A DNA stretch of 64,000 nt from assembly GCF_050633145.1 (NCBI RefSeq), contig NZ_JBOEFY010000001.1, positions 6,297 through 70,296 on the forward strand, given 5' to 3'. The notes beneath the pieces are model-generated. The model did no database searches. It had not been told where the DNA came from and worked only from the letters and a program-made list of their open reading frames with translations. Position numbers and translations under genes: made by a program. Origin of the DNA: Kordia sp050633145 (lineage in GTDB: Bacteria; Bacteroidota; Bacteroidia; Flavobacteriales; Flavobacteriaceae). Positions 8,341 through 17,279 of this stretch are shown piece after piece (positions within the stretch are counted from its first letter, which is position 1; each line of letters begins with the position of its first letter).

Positions 8341-8453
8341 AACCAATCAAATTAGTAGTATTACGGCTTGCACTCAAAAGAATACAAATAGTAAAATATG
8401 AATAAGGTTATTAATTATTATAAAAAAGCAATACTTGTTTTTGAAACGAAATG

Positions 8454-8493
8454 AAAAAGCTCTTCCTATAAATATTTATAGGAAGAGCTTTTT
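8454..8493. terminator. Long perfect inverted repeat, bidirectional terminator
   Basis: A perfect palindrome of 40 bases has arms beginning AAAAAGCTCTTCCTATAAAT. It has A residues on the left and T residues on the right, so it can terminate from either side. It lies between the operon ending at 8280 and the minus-strand peptide gene at 8601. Confidence 0.8.
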
Positions 8494-8600
8494 CTGGGTT
8501 AGGGATTACCATCATACTATTACATAGTATAAATGCATTATTAATATATAAAGCAGCTATTAATCAATAGGTGTCATTTACTTCATTTGTGTATAAAACA

Positions 8601-8834
8601 TTATCCGTTACATCCTTCGGTTTCGGCAATTCCTGTCGCATTTCCAACTAATGTTCGGCCTGTATTTGTAGGGCATACAATTACTAAGATAGTCTCTTCA
8701 TTCTCCCTCCATTTAGATTTAAGATCAGCAATACATCTTTCATCATAAGTTTGTTCAGTAGTATAGCCGCCCATGATGGTATTTACATGATCAATTTTTG
8801 CGATTTTTATTTTTTTTAATTTTAAATGTTTCAT
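8601..8834 (-). CDS. GG-leader peptide precursor following a TPR-AraC regulator
   Basis: I start it at 8834, giving 77 residues. The upstream in-frame ATG at 8867 adds eleven residues that do not belong to the leader. The leader MKHLKLKKIKIAKIDHVNT ends in MGG at residues 21-23. It is a different leader subtype from MKKKNLKSL peptides. The core has three Cys and many Thr. The gene lies 100 bp downstream of the TPR-AraC regulator at 8935-10644 on the same strand, so the two may be co-transcribed. Confidence 0.7.
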   Translation of the reverse strand: MKHLKLKKIKIAKIDHVNTIMGGYTTEQTYDERCIADLKSKWRENEETILVIVCPTNTGRTLVGNATGIAETEGCNG

Positions 8835-8934
8835 AATGCAAATATTTGTTTTAGTTAATAGGGACAAGATGGGAAATATTTTTAGAATCCACTAATTTTT
8901 AAGTTGATGTTTTATAAAATATCAATTTTGTATC

Positions 8935-10644
8935 TTATTGATTGTTAATACTTTTGATGTATTTAGACGGTAGCATTTTGGTTTTGGATTTAAAGGCTTT
9001 GGAGAACGTTTCTTGGCGCTTAAAACCAAATTCTTCCGCAATTGCTTTGATGGTATATGCTCTTAATTTTGGATCATTTTTTAAGCGAATTAGTGCAGCA
9101 TTGATTCGTAATTCGGTAAGGTAAGATTTAAACGGTTTTTCTTTATACGTATTAATTACATTTGATAAATAAGACGTATTGGTTTTTAACTTTTTTGCCA
9201 CAAAACCTAAGGTACAATCTTGTCGTAAATAATATTCTTTTTGCTCAAAACTTTCTAAGCCTTCCAAAATTTTTAAGACACTTTTATCTGTAATAATTGA
9301 AGCAGTAGTTTTTGCGGGTTGTGTTTCTGTTTTAGCTTGCTCTAAGGTATCTATAGTTTGTAAAAGCTCTTGAAAACGTTTTGTAGCTTGCTGTTGTTTT
9401 TTTCTATACAAAAAGAAAAACAATAGCAGCGATAAAATTAAAATCGCAGAGATACTATACCATAAGGTCGCACGACTTTTTTGTTCTTGTACATCATCAT
9501 CCAAAGATTCTATCTTTTCTTCTAAAGGTATGATGTCACTTTTTTTATGTAGTTCATTATTAGCTTTTACATTGATACTATCATATTTCTGATCAAATGT
9601 TTCAGCTAATTTTTGATTTTCAATACTCTTTTTCTTGTCACCTGTTATGGTATAACAAATACCTAAGGAACGATACACTTCTCTTAGTTCGGGAAATTCA
9701 AAATCTTCTTTTGCGGTAATGGCTTTAATTTTTTCAAAATACTTAATAACACTATCATATTGTTCAAGTTTATGATAGCTTTTACCTAAATATAGATACA
9801 GTGTTGTTAAAGACTCATCATTACCATAATTATAGATAGGTGTTAATAAAGAATATACTTTTTCGATGCTAGATTGATATAATTTTTTTTGATAATTTAT
9901 AATAACATTGCCCTCTGATAAGCTAAAGTATGCATCTTTATGCTTTTCTAAAGAAGATTTTTGTAGGCCTTTAGCATTATACTCCTCTGCTTTTTTTACA
10001 TTTTTCATCCTCAAATAGATGTCTGATAATGCAACTAAAGTAATGACCTCTAATCTCTCAAGATTTAAATCTTTATATGTGTCAATAGCCTTCAAATTTC
10101 CTAAAAAAATCTCGATAGCTTCATTAAGGTCTTCAGTTTGCTTCTTTATCATACCAATGTTATGATCTAATATTAAAGCATCTTTTATATTTCCCATTCG
10201 ACCTAAAATTTTTTTTGCCTGTATGTATTTATCAATGGCATTATTGTAATCTCCTTTTGCGAAATAAATATTACCTGTTAAAGTTTCATTTTTTAATTCT
10301 AAAGAATCATTTTTTATTTTTTTAACAATAGAAAGCGAATTTTCTATATGTATAAAAGCCTTTTCATAATCACCTAATTTTTCAGCTATGACAGCTTTTC
10401 TATATAGTGCTTCCCCAATTTTTCTATCATCTGTAGTAGCTTTAATTTTAGCGTAGAGTTCATCTGCATATTTACTAGCTTTTTTTGGATTTTCATATCG
10501 ATACTTCAAATACAAAGAATCCAGTTCCTTATACGATTTCTGCGCTAAAGAATCTGATTGTGCATGCAGCATTGAAAAGTTACAAAAGAGTATAAAGAAT
10601 AAAGCTTTTTTGAGAATATAGGGGAATAATTGACTATCAGACAT
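8935..10644 (-). CDS. TPR-transmembrane-AraC regulator (copy 1)
   Basis: This 569-residue protein has a signal peptide (about 10-28, ending LHAQ), an array of TPRs (about 50-370) and a short coiled coil. One membrane helix (about 393-415) and a cytoplasmic C-terminal AraC-type double HTH (about 475-569, with YTIKAIAEEFGFKRQETFSK and MLPSKYIK) follow. The layout suggests a one-component membrane receptor that senses a periplasmic ligand and controls transcription directly. A GG-leader peptide gene follows on the same strand. Two more proteins of the same layout in this window are also followed by a peptide. Confidence 0.9.
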   Translation of the reverse strand: MSDSQLFPYILKKALFFILFCNFSMLHAQSDSLAQKSYKELDSLYLKYRYENPKKASKYADELYAKIKATTDDRKIGEALYRKAVIAEKLGDYEKAFIHIENSLSIVKKIKNDSLELKNETLTGNIYFAKGDYNNAIDKYIQAKKILGRMGNIKDALILDHNIGMIKKQTEDLNEAIEIFLGNLKAIDTYKDLNLERLEVITLVALSDIYLRMKNVKKAEEYNAKGLQKSSLEKHKDAYFSLSEGNVIINYQKKLYQSSIEKVYSLLTPIYNYGNDESLTTLYLYLGKSYHKLEQYDSVIKYFEKIKAITAKEDFEFPELREVYRSLGICYTITGDKKKSIENQKLAETFDQKYDSINVKANNELHKKSDIIPLEEKIESLDDDVQEQKSRATLWYSISAILILSLLLFFFLYRKKQQQATKRFQELLQTIDTLEQAKTETQPAKTTASIITDKSVLKILEGLESFEQKEYYLRQDCTLGFVAKKLKTNTSYLSNVINTYKEKPFKSYLTELRINAALIRLKNDPKLRAYTIKAIAEEFGFKRQETFSKAFKSKTKMLPSKYIKSINNQ

Positions 10645-10889
10645 AAAATAAATTATTGAAATTATCCAAATATAAAGAGAAGTTCCATTCCATTGAAGAA
10701 GAAAAACCTCCTAAATATATTAATTAGCGTTTAGATGGTTTTGTAAACATACAAAAATGAAAAAACTTATATACAGTATTTTATAAAAACACAATTGATC
10801 TTTTATAAAAGGTCAAGTACTGTCCTTTGTTTATCTGCATTTACGCATTTTCTTTGAATCAATAATTCGTTGAAATATTTACTGCTATG

Positions 10890-11036
10890 AGAACATCTTA
10901 AAGCTGAAAATAAAGAAACCACATTCCTTTTTTACTACAAACTTAACGAAGAGTTACAAAAAACACATTCCTAAGATCAAACGAAAATATAGCTATATCA
11001 CATTTAATATTAACATTTAAATTAAAACCACAAATT
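10890..11036 (+). pseudogene. Decayed duplicate of the 3' end of the lipoprotein gene and its spacer
   Basis: This stretch aligns with 7950-8091, which holds the last codons of the lipoprotein gene at 7471 and the spacer before its peptide gene. Shared blocks include TTTTTACTACAAACT, GAGTTAC, ATAGCTATATCA and AATATTAACA, and the similarity continues into the leader of the peptide at 11037. The reading frame is broken, so it is a remnant and not a gene. It shows that the peptide gene at 11037 arose by duplication together with its upstream flank. The rest of 10645-10889 holds nothing I can identify. Confidence 0.75.
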
Positions 11037-11225
11037 ATGAAAAAACAGAATTTAAAATCATTGACACTTAACAAGAAGTCTATTTCAAACCTAGAAGTTA
11101 CAACTATTTCTGGAGGAAAATTCACATGGATTGTTAATACTGAATGTTGTGATAGTAGAAACCCACGTATCTGTCAAGCTCCAAAATCAGTAGAATGCGT
11201 TCCAGTTACAATGGTTGGATGTTAG
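11037..11225 (+). CDS. GG-leader peptide precursor, 5 Cys core
   Basis: This is a 62-residue peptide. The leader MKKQNLKSLTLNKKSISNL reaches SGG at residues 25-27. The core has five Cys, including an adjacent pair. Its upstream flank is a duplicate of the region before the peptide at 8092, yet its core and terminator are different. It may therefore be a mosaic of two peptide genes. It has its own C(UUCG)G terminator at 11251. Confidence 0.8.
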   Translation: MKKQNLKSLTLNKKSISNLEVTTISGGKFTWIVNTECCDSRNPRICQAPKSVECVPVTMVGC

Positions 11226-11250
11226 TTTTAAGCAGACAACAATAACCTTA

Positions 11251-11272
11251 AAAGCGAACTTCGGTTCGCTTT
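11251..11272 (+). terminator. Hairpin terminator, C(UUCG)G family
   Basis: A 9-bp stem AAAGCGAAC/GTTCGCTTT encloses TTCG on the plus strand, in the direction of the peptide gene. The downstream sequence is T- and C-rich. It is the plus-strand version of the hairpins at 2058, 2729 and 44839. Confidence 0.88.
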
Positions 11273-11355
11273 CTCTCTCTCTTTTGAATATACATACAAT
11301 TAGAGATGCTTTACAATATAATCACTTCATTTTTAACATTAAAACCATTATTATT

Positions 11356-12327
11356 ATGAAAACAAAAAATAATTTACTTTTAGTAGTATGCTTAATTATA
11401 GTAAACTTCACCTATTCGCAAACTAATACATTTCCATTTCCTTCTAGCGGAGATGTTGGTATTGGAACTTCTGTACCTGCAGGAAAACTAGATATAAATT
11501 TAGGAGGCAACTTTCACACGAAAGAAGCTGGTGTTAGAATAACAGTTCCAAACGCCGTATTAACAGATGGCGAAAATGATAACACTAATGAAAGTATTTT
11601 TGAAATTAGACGTGATATTAGTGGAAATCTACCTGGTCCTATTTACAATACACAATTAATCCTAAATCATCAAGGAAGAGTTGGGGTTGGAATTGAAAAC
11701 CCTAGAAGTAAGTTACACGTTCATGATGGTAGAATCCATATTACAGGGAACAATTCTTTTGGAGGGCCAATGCTTCTTTTTGGAGGTACGCAAAACAATG
11801 CGCCAAATGGACAATGGGGAATTGAATATGTATCTGGAGGTGTTTCAGGGCTTAACTTTTGGAAACCTGATGGAAGCACAAATGGAAATAATGGAGGAGG
11901 ATTTGGAAACTATTATATGTTCTTGGCAGATGATGGGAAAATCAGTATGGGATTGGACCCAAATAACCCAGATAATTTTCCAAGAGCTACTTTTTCAGGA
12001 GATTATAACTTATACGTAGGAACAGGAATATTAACAGAAAAATTAACTGTAGCACTAAGGTCTACTGATGACTGGGCAGATTATGTTTTTAAGGATGATT
12101 ATAATTTACTACCACTAAATGAAGTTGAAAAACACATCAATGAAAAAGGACATTTACCAAATGTTCCTAGTGCAGAAGAAGTTGCTCAATCTGGAATTAA
12201 TGTAGCAAAAATGGATGCCAAACTATTAGAAAAAATAGAAGAACTTACACTATATGTTATTCAACAGCAGAAAGAGATTAAACAACTTAGAAGCTTAATT
12301 GAGACCTCTACAAAGAACAAGCAATAA
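11356..12327 (+). CDS. Secreted tail-fibre-like/adhesin protein
   Basis: The start at 11356 gives 323 residues with a signal peptide (MKTKNNLLLVVCLIIVNFTY, cleavage near YSQ). The middle is rich in Gly and Asn with beta-strand repeats of the form VGIGTxxPxxKLDI and VGVGIENPRSKLHV. These recur in Flavobacteriaceae tail-fibre or adhesin-like surface proteins. The C-terminus carries HINEKGHLPNVPSAEEV and then a coiled coil (about 280-320), also typical of that group. It is followed after 10 bp by the S8 protease gene, suggesting co-expression. Confidence 0.75.
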   Translation: MKTKNNLLLVVCLIIVNFTYSQTNTFPFPSSGDVGIGTSVPAGKLDINLGGNFHTKEAGVRITVPNAVLTDGENDNTNESIFEIRRDISGNLPGPIYNTQLILNHQGRVGVGIENPRSKLHVHDGRIHITGNNSFGGPMLLFGGTQNNAPNGQWGIEYVSGGVSGLNFWKPDGSTNGNNGGGFGNYYMFLADDGKISMGLDPNNPDNFPRATFSGDYNLYVGTGILTEKLTVALRSTDDWADYVFKDDYNLLPLNEVEKHINEKGHLPNVPSAEEVAQSGINVAKMDAKLLEKIEELTLYVIQQQKEIKQLRSLIETSTKNKQ

Positions 12328-12337
12328 CTTTAAAATT

Positions 12338-14575
12338 ATGAAACAAATTATAAAACAAGTTATTAGTGTCATCTGTATTTGTTCGTTCGTTACAACCTTT
12401 GGTCAGACATCTGATGAAATTGAAATCATAAAACAACAAACCAATGTTGAATATCTCAAGACATTAAGTAGGGAATTTGAAAATCAATATCGCTCAGATA
12501 AAAGAAGAGCTTTGGAAATGGGATGGCCAGAAAAAGTGGTGTTACCTAGCGGCAAGACATTGTATTTGCAAGGAATGCTTGATGCTGAAACACCACTTTA
12601 TTACACTACAACCAATAGAGAAGCAGGGATTACAACACGGGCAAATAAACTATATTCTGGTGGAGGTTTAGGGCTTTCAGTACATGGAGAAAATATGACA
12701 GCTGGTGTGTGGGAACTTGCAGCTATGCGAAAGACCCACAAGTATTTTGAAAGTAGAGCAATACAAATGGATGGTGCTCCGGAACCCCTTACACTCACTG
12801 TAGAGTATGACCACGCAACACATGTAACAGGTACTGTAATTGCATCTGATCAGTTTGAAAACGGAAGCGTTAGAGGAATGGCATTCAAAGGAAATGTTCA
12901 TGCGTATAATATAAATCATAGTGTTGAAACTTCAAAAATGGCAGAGGCTGCATCTGAAGGATTATTAGTATCCAATCACTCTTATGGTCTTTCACCTTTT
13001 TATAATAATGACATAACACCTATTCTTAACTATAATTTTGGAAAATATACTAATAGTTCTGCTAAATGGGATGAAATCATGTACAACGCTCCATTTTATC
13101 AAATTGTAAAATCGGCGGGAAATAATAGGGGTAAAAAAAATAATCAAGGCATACTTCACCCTCAAGTTGGGCTTAAAGGAGGTTATGATTTATTAGCAAC
13201 GCAAAGTGTTTCTAAAAACGTTTTAGTTGTAGCTGCCACAAAAGAAGTATCTGAATACAATAACTCAGATTCTGTTAGTATGACTGATTTTAGTAGTTGG
13301 GGTGCAACAGATGATGGAAGAATTAAACCCGATATAGCTGCGCAAGGGCTTAACGTAAAGTCATCATCTGCAGAAGGAGATAACGCTTATGATCATAAAA
13401 ATGGTACTTCCATGGCTGCGCCAAGTGTTACAGGTACATTATTATTGTTACAACAACATTATATGAATACGTATAATGCTTTTATGAAATCGGCAACCTT
13501 ACGAGCGTTGATTATTCATTCTGCCGATGAGGCTGGAGATAATCCAGGACCGGATTATAAATTTGGATGGGGATTGATGAATGCAAGAACAGCAGCAATA
13601 ATTATTTCTAATAATCAAGATAAATATTTTATTAAGGAAAATACTTTAGAAAATGGAGCTACAGATATTATACGCATACTACCAGATGACAATTCTTGGG
13701 GATCATACATTGTAGCAACTTTGGCCTGGACAGATCCTAAAGGAACACCTATTCCTGGTAATATAGAAGATGATACAACACCTATGTTGGTAAACGATCT
13801 TGATATACGAATTACCAATGGGACTACTACCTTTTATCCATGGAAATTAGGTGGGCTTTTTAATCTCCATGGAGCAGCAACTATGGGAGATAACAGAGTA
13901 GATAATGTTGAAAAAATTCAATTTTACTTACCTCCATCAATGGCAGGTGAAGAGTTTATGGTACAAATTTCCCATAAAGGATCTTTACAAAATGACCATC
14001 AGGATTATTCTTTAATTATTACAGGAATCAAAAGGAAAGAGTGCCCAGAAAACCTTTTAATTTCCACACCTGTAAATGCAAATGACGTTGATTTGCGTAA
14101 TGCTAGTGTAAAAATAGAAGCCAATAATACTATTGCAGCAAACGGATTAGCTATCTATCATGCAGGACATACCGTTGAGCTAACTAGTGGTTTTAAGGTT
14201 GATGCTGGGGCAAAATTTAAGGCTTATATTGAAGGATGCTCTAACATTTTTAAAAATAAGTCTGTAAAGCCAAAAGAAAGAAAAGTGGTTACGTATGATA
14301 TAAAACGTAGTGATGATTTAGAAATTGAAAAAGGTGATATACGACTCTATCCCAATACTACAAATGGTTTAACAACGCTATATCTTGACTCTTTTGATGA
14401 AAATAACCCCAATTATGATGTAGAAGTGTACACTTTGGCAGGACGCAGAATGAAATCTTTTAAAATGACACAACAAACCGCTCAATTTGATATTAGTGAT
14501 TTAAGTAGTGGTTTATACTTAGTTAAAGTGATAAATGGAAATACCATGTACACTAAAAAGTTGATAAAAGAGTAA
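12338..14575 (+). CDS. S8 (subtilisin-like) protease with T9SS sorting domain, Asp-to-Glu in triad
   Basis: From the ATG at 12338 the protein has 745 residues, with a signal peptide ending near FGQ. The S8 catalytic domain spans about 105-450. Visible catalytic residues are His159 (DHATHVTGT), oxyanion Asn262 (SAGNN) and Ser358 (NGTSMAAPS). The position of the catalytic Asp, normally VxDxG, reads GVWEL with Glu126. A beta-rich domain follows, then a segment PVNANDVDLRNASVKIEA typical of secreted Bacteroidota proteins. The last 80 residues are a T9SS type A sorting domain (RLYPNTTNG...YTKKLIKE). It should be exported and attached to, or released from, the cell surface. Confidence 0.9.
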   Translation: MKQIIKQVISVICICSFVTTFGQTSDEIEIIKQQTNVEYLKTLSREFENQYRSDKRRALEMGWPEKVVLPSGKTLYLQGMLDAETPLYYTTTNREAGITTRANKLYSGGGLGLSVHGENMTAGVWELAAMRKTHKYFESRAIQMDGAPEPLTLTVEYDHATHVTGTVIASDQFENGSVRGMAFKGNVHAYNINHSVETSKMAEAASEGLLVSNHSYGLSPFYNNDITPILNYNFGKYTNSSAKWDEIMYNAPFYQIVKSAGNNRGKKNNQGILHPQVGLKGGYDLLATQSVSKNVLVVAATKEVSEYNNSDSVSMTDFSSWGATDDGRIKPDIAAQGLNVKSSSAEGDNAYDHKNGTSMAAPSVTGTLLLLQQHYMNTYNAFMKSATLRALIIHSADEAGDNPGPDYKFGWGLMNARTAAIIISNNQDKYFIKENTLENGATDIIRILPDDNSWGSYIVATLAWTDPKGTPIPGNIEDDTTPMLVNDLDIRITNGTTTFYPWKLGGLFNLHGAATMGDNRVDNVEKIQFYLPPSMAGEEFMVQISHKGSLQNDHQDYSLIITGIKRKECPENLLISTPVNANDVDLRNASVKIEANNTIAANGLAIYHAGHTVELTSGFKVDAGAKFKAYIEGCSNIFKNKSVKPKERKVVTYDIKRSDDLEIEKGDIRLYPNTTNGLTTLYLDSFDENNPNYDVEVYTLAGRRMKSFKMTQQTAQFDISDLSSGLYLVKVINGNTMYTKKLIKE

Positions 14576-14611
14576 ATGACACAAAAATTAGTATTTAATC
14601 ATATATAAATT

Positions 14612-17098
14612 ATGAAAAAAAAATTAACGATAATCATCTTATTAATAGCTGTAAAATTCTGTTTTTCACAACAACAAGAATATTGGTTCTTAAATAATCA
14701 AACTGTAGATGTTACAAACAATCAAACTGTGCCTAACACTTTTGGTAATAATACAGATTCTGAATCGGTAACGAATGCTATTTACGATCAAAATGGAGAT
14801 GCAGTGCTTTATGTAAGTAATTATGCTGTTTATAGTCCTTCTGGATTAATAGGATACATAACGCCTCAAAATGCAGCTTGTGTAAATAAAGGGAATGAAG
14901 TGGAAATAGTTCCTGTACCTCAGTCTCCATGTAAATATTATATAGTATTCAATGCGTATGTTGCTGGTCCAAATCCAAATTGTCCTTGCTGTTTTCCTCC
15001 TATACATGCTTTTTATGCGCTAGTTGATGTATCAGCAAATAATGGATCAGGTTCTATAGTAAATATTCAAGAATTAACACCTAATGCTACTGGTGAACGT
15101 TGCAATATTGCTATAGCTAAAGAGAACAATAATAAAAGGAATCTTTATGTAACAACGAGCTCAAATATTTCAAAATTTGAAATATCTTCTAATGGAATTA
15201 CCTTTCAAAATAATATTTACTCCGATATTCTGAGTGCTCAAGGAGAACTAGATTTATCGCATCAAGAAGACAAACTGGCAATTAATACGATCAATGGTCT
15301 CAAAATAATTCACTTAAATACCAATGGAGATTTAGATAATTTTTCAGGGAATCAAGGTAATGGAGTGTCTGAATACGGGATTGTAAGTAGTTTTATTCCC
15401 GGAACTGAATTTTCTGTAAATGGTGATTATTTATATTATTCTGATGATAATGACATCTATCAATTAGAGTTAGTTTCTGGAAATAATACGACATTTAGCA
15501 CTGTCACTTCCGATTATAGTCATTCTCAGTTAGAATTAGGTTTTGATCTAAATATTTATGCGGTCTCAAATAATAATGAACTTGGGCAAATATTAGCAAT
15601 CAATACCAATACGCCTTCATTTAATCCAAACTACCTCAGCGTACAAGCTGGTCTTACAGATGGATCTTATAATATTAAAACGTTACCAGATCAAGTAGAT
15701 GGTGCAGATTACAGTACCTTTTTTCAAGATTGTTGTATTAATAATGATATTGTTATTAATCTCCCAAGCACTATTTCTATGTGTGATGGTAATTTCCAAG
15801 AAATATGTGGTCCAATAGCACCTAATGGCGCTACCTATACGTACCAATGGTATAGTACACAATATAATCCTTTTCCAACATCTGTATTAGAAGGAGAAGA
15901 AATGTGTTTTACACCATCTCAGATAGGAATACATACATTAATAGTTACTGATGAAAATGGGTGTACAGCCAGACATACAATTAAAATATTAGAAGGTCTT
16001 CCGCAACCCGATTTAGGAGTTATAGATTGTGAGCAAGTTCCAATCGGTACTATTAACATACTAAACCAAGGTTTTGACAATCCTGATTATACGATAACTT
16101 GGTATCATAATAATCAAGTAGTACAAGTAGGAGGCGAAACATTAATGATGTCTATAGCACAAGGTGAAATTACTGTAACGATATCTGTAGACGGTTGTGA
16201 ACCTGTTTCAGATACTACTGAAATATATTGCTGCCCTGAAGATTTAGAAATTATTATGAATTGTGAAACAGGAAAATTAGAAGTACAAAACATACCAAAC
16301 AACATCACTATAAACACTATGTTCTGGGATTTTGACTTCCAAACATTTCCCAATTCTAATAGCACTACATTTCAACCAACACAAGAAGGTGTATATTCTT
16401 TTGGAATTATTTTTACGTTCCCAAATGGAGAAGAATGCCATCATTTTATCCATTACGACTATAAAGAAGATTATTGCTGTGAAATTACCGGATCTCAAGC
16501 AGTAGCCAGTTTATCAAATGTAACTAACTATTACAATGTACCTCATACACCATATGGACCAATGGAAATTCCAGCCCTATGTGAAAGAGTAACACTCGAT
16601 GGTTCTCTGAGCACCTGTGAAGATGCGTATTATATTTCAGTAGCTGCATTTGATCCTATTACTTGGAGTAATGACCCAACAGTGAATCCAAATCCTATTT
16701 ATCAAGGATGGACACAAGGACAAGCACCAAATAACATAGAATTAACCCAGCCTCCATTTAATTTGGTATTTGATAATCAAACATTTTATATGATACAATT
16801 TGCTGTAGGTCCAGATTGGGATGCTGAATATATTCTGTTCTGGTATGACTGTGACGTTAAGAGAAAAATGGTCATTACACCAAACCCAACTCAAGGTGAA
16901 TTTACAGTTTCTATGATAAATAATAACAAAGAAGGTTCCGTAGAAGTATTAGATTTATCTGGAAATAGTATTCTTAAAAACTCGGTTGATGGAGAAAAAC
17001 CTACAAGTCTTAACATTACTAAAGAAAGACCAGGAGTTTATTTTGTGAGAATATATATTGAAGGAGAAGTATACACTAAAAAAATAATAAAAAATTAA
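14612..17098 (+). CDS. Large secreted protein with T9SS type A sorting domain
   Basis: This 828-residue protein has a signal peptide (about 1-20, KFCFS). The N-terminal half (about 25-380) has repeated strand-rich segments resembling a beta-propeller. Two or more immunoglobulin/PKD-like segments follow (about 390-640, for example YQWYSTQ and GIHTLIVTDENGC), with many Cys that may pair. The C-terminus is a T9SS sorting domain (ITPNPTQGEF, then VYTKKIIKN). No catalytic motif is visible. It lies 36 bp after the protease gene, so the three secreted proteins from 11356 may form one unit. The terminator at 17132 ends this block. Confidence 0.85.
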   Translation: MKKKLTIIILLIAVKFCFSQQQEYWFLNNQTVDVTNNQTVPNTFGNNTDSESVTNAIYDQNGDAVLYVSNYAVYSPSGLIGYITPQNAACVNKGNEVEIVPVPQSPCKYYIVFNAYVAGPNPNCPCCFPPIHAFYALVDVSANNGSGSIVNIQELTPNATGERCNIAIAKENNNKRNLYVTTSSNISKFEISSNGITFQNNIYSDILSAQGELDLSHQEDKLAINTINGLKIIHLNTNGDLDNFSGNQGNGVSEYGIVSSFIPGTEFSVNGDYLYYSDDNDIYQLELVSGNNTTFSTVTSDYSHSQLELGFDLNIYAVSNNNELGQILAINTNTPSFNPNYLSVQAGLTDGSYNIKTLPDQVDGADYSTFFQDCCINNDIVINLPSTISMCDGNFQEICGPIAPNGATYTYQWYSTQYNPFPTSVLEGEEMCFTPSQIGIHTLIVTDENGCTARHTIKILEGLPQPDLGVIDCEQVPIGTINILNQGFDNPDYTITWYHNNQVVQVGGETLMMSIAQGEITVTISVDGCEPVSDTTEIYCCPEDLEIIMNCETGKLEVQNIPNNITINTMFWDFDFQTFPNSNSTTFQPTQEGVYSFGIIFTFPNGEECHHFIHYDYKEDYCCEITGSQAVASLSNVTNYYNVPHTPYGPMEIPALCERVTLDGSLSTCEDAYYISVAAFDPITWSNDPTVNPNPIYQGWTQGQAPNNIELTQPPFNLVFDNQTFYMIQFAVGPDWDAEYILFWYDCDVKRKMVITPNPTQGEFTVSMINNNKEGSVEVLDLSGNSILKNSVDGEKPTSLNITKERPGVYFVRIYIEGEVYTKKIIKN

Positions 17099-17131
17099 AT
17101 CTTTGCTTTTATTAGCACATTATTTTTATTC

Positions 17132-17161
17132 AAAACCTGTGATTTAAAAATCACAGGTTTT
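17132..17161 (+). terminator. Intrinsic terminator
   Basis: AAAACCTGTGAT and ATCACAGGTTTT form a 12-bp stem around a short A-rich loop, followed by T-rich sequence. It ends the secreted-protein block. Confidence 0.85.
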
Positions 17162-17279
17162 ATTTTATATAAGCTTTAATAAAAAGAAAGAAAAGTGTTA
17201 ACCGAAAGCAAGTTTTATACTATTTATAAAATTCTTTAACTCTAAACATTTTTTTGTAGATTTAACAAAACTCCAACCT

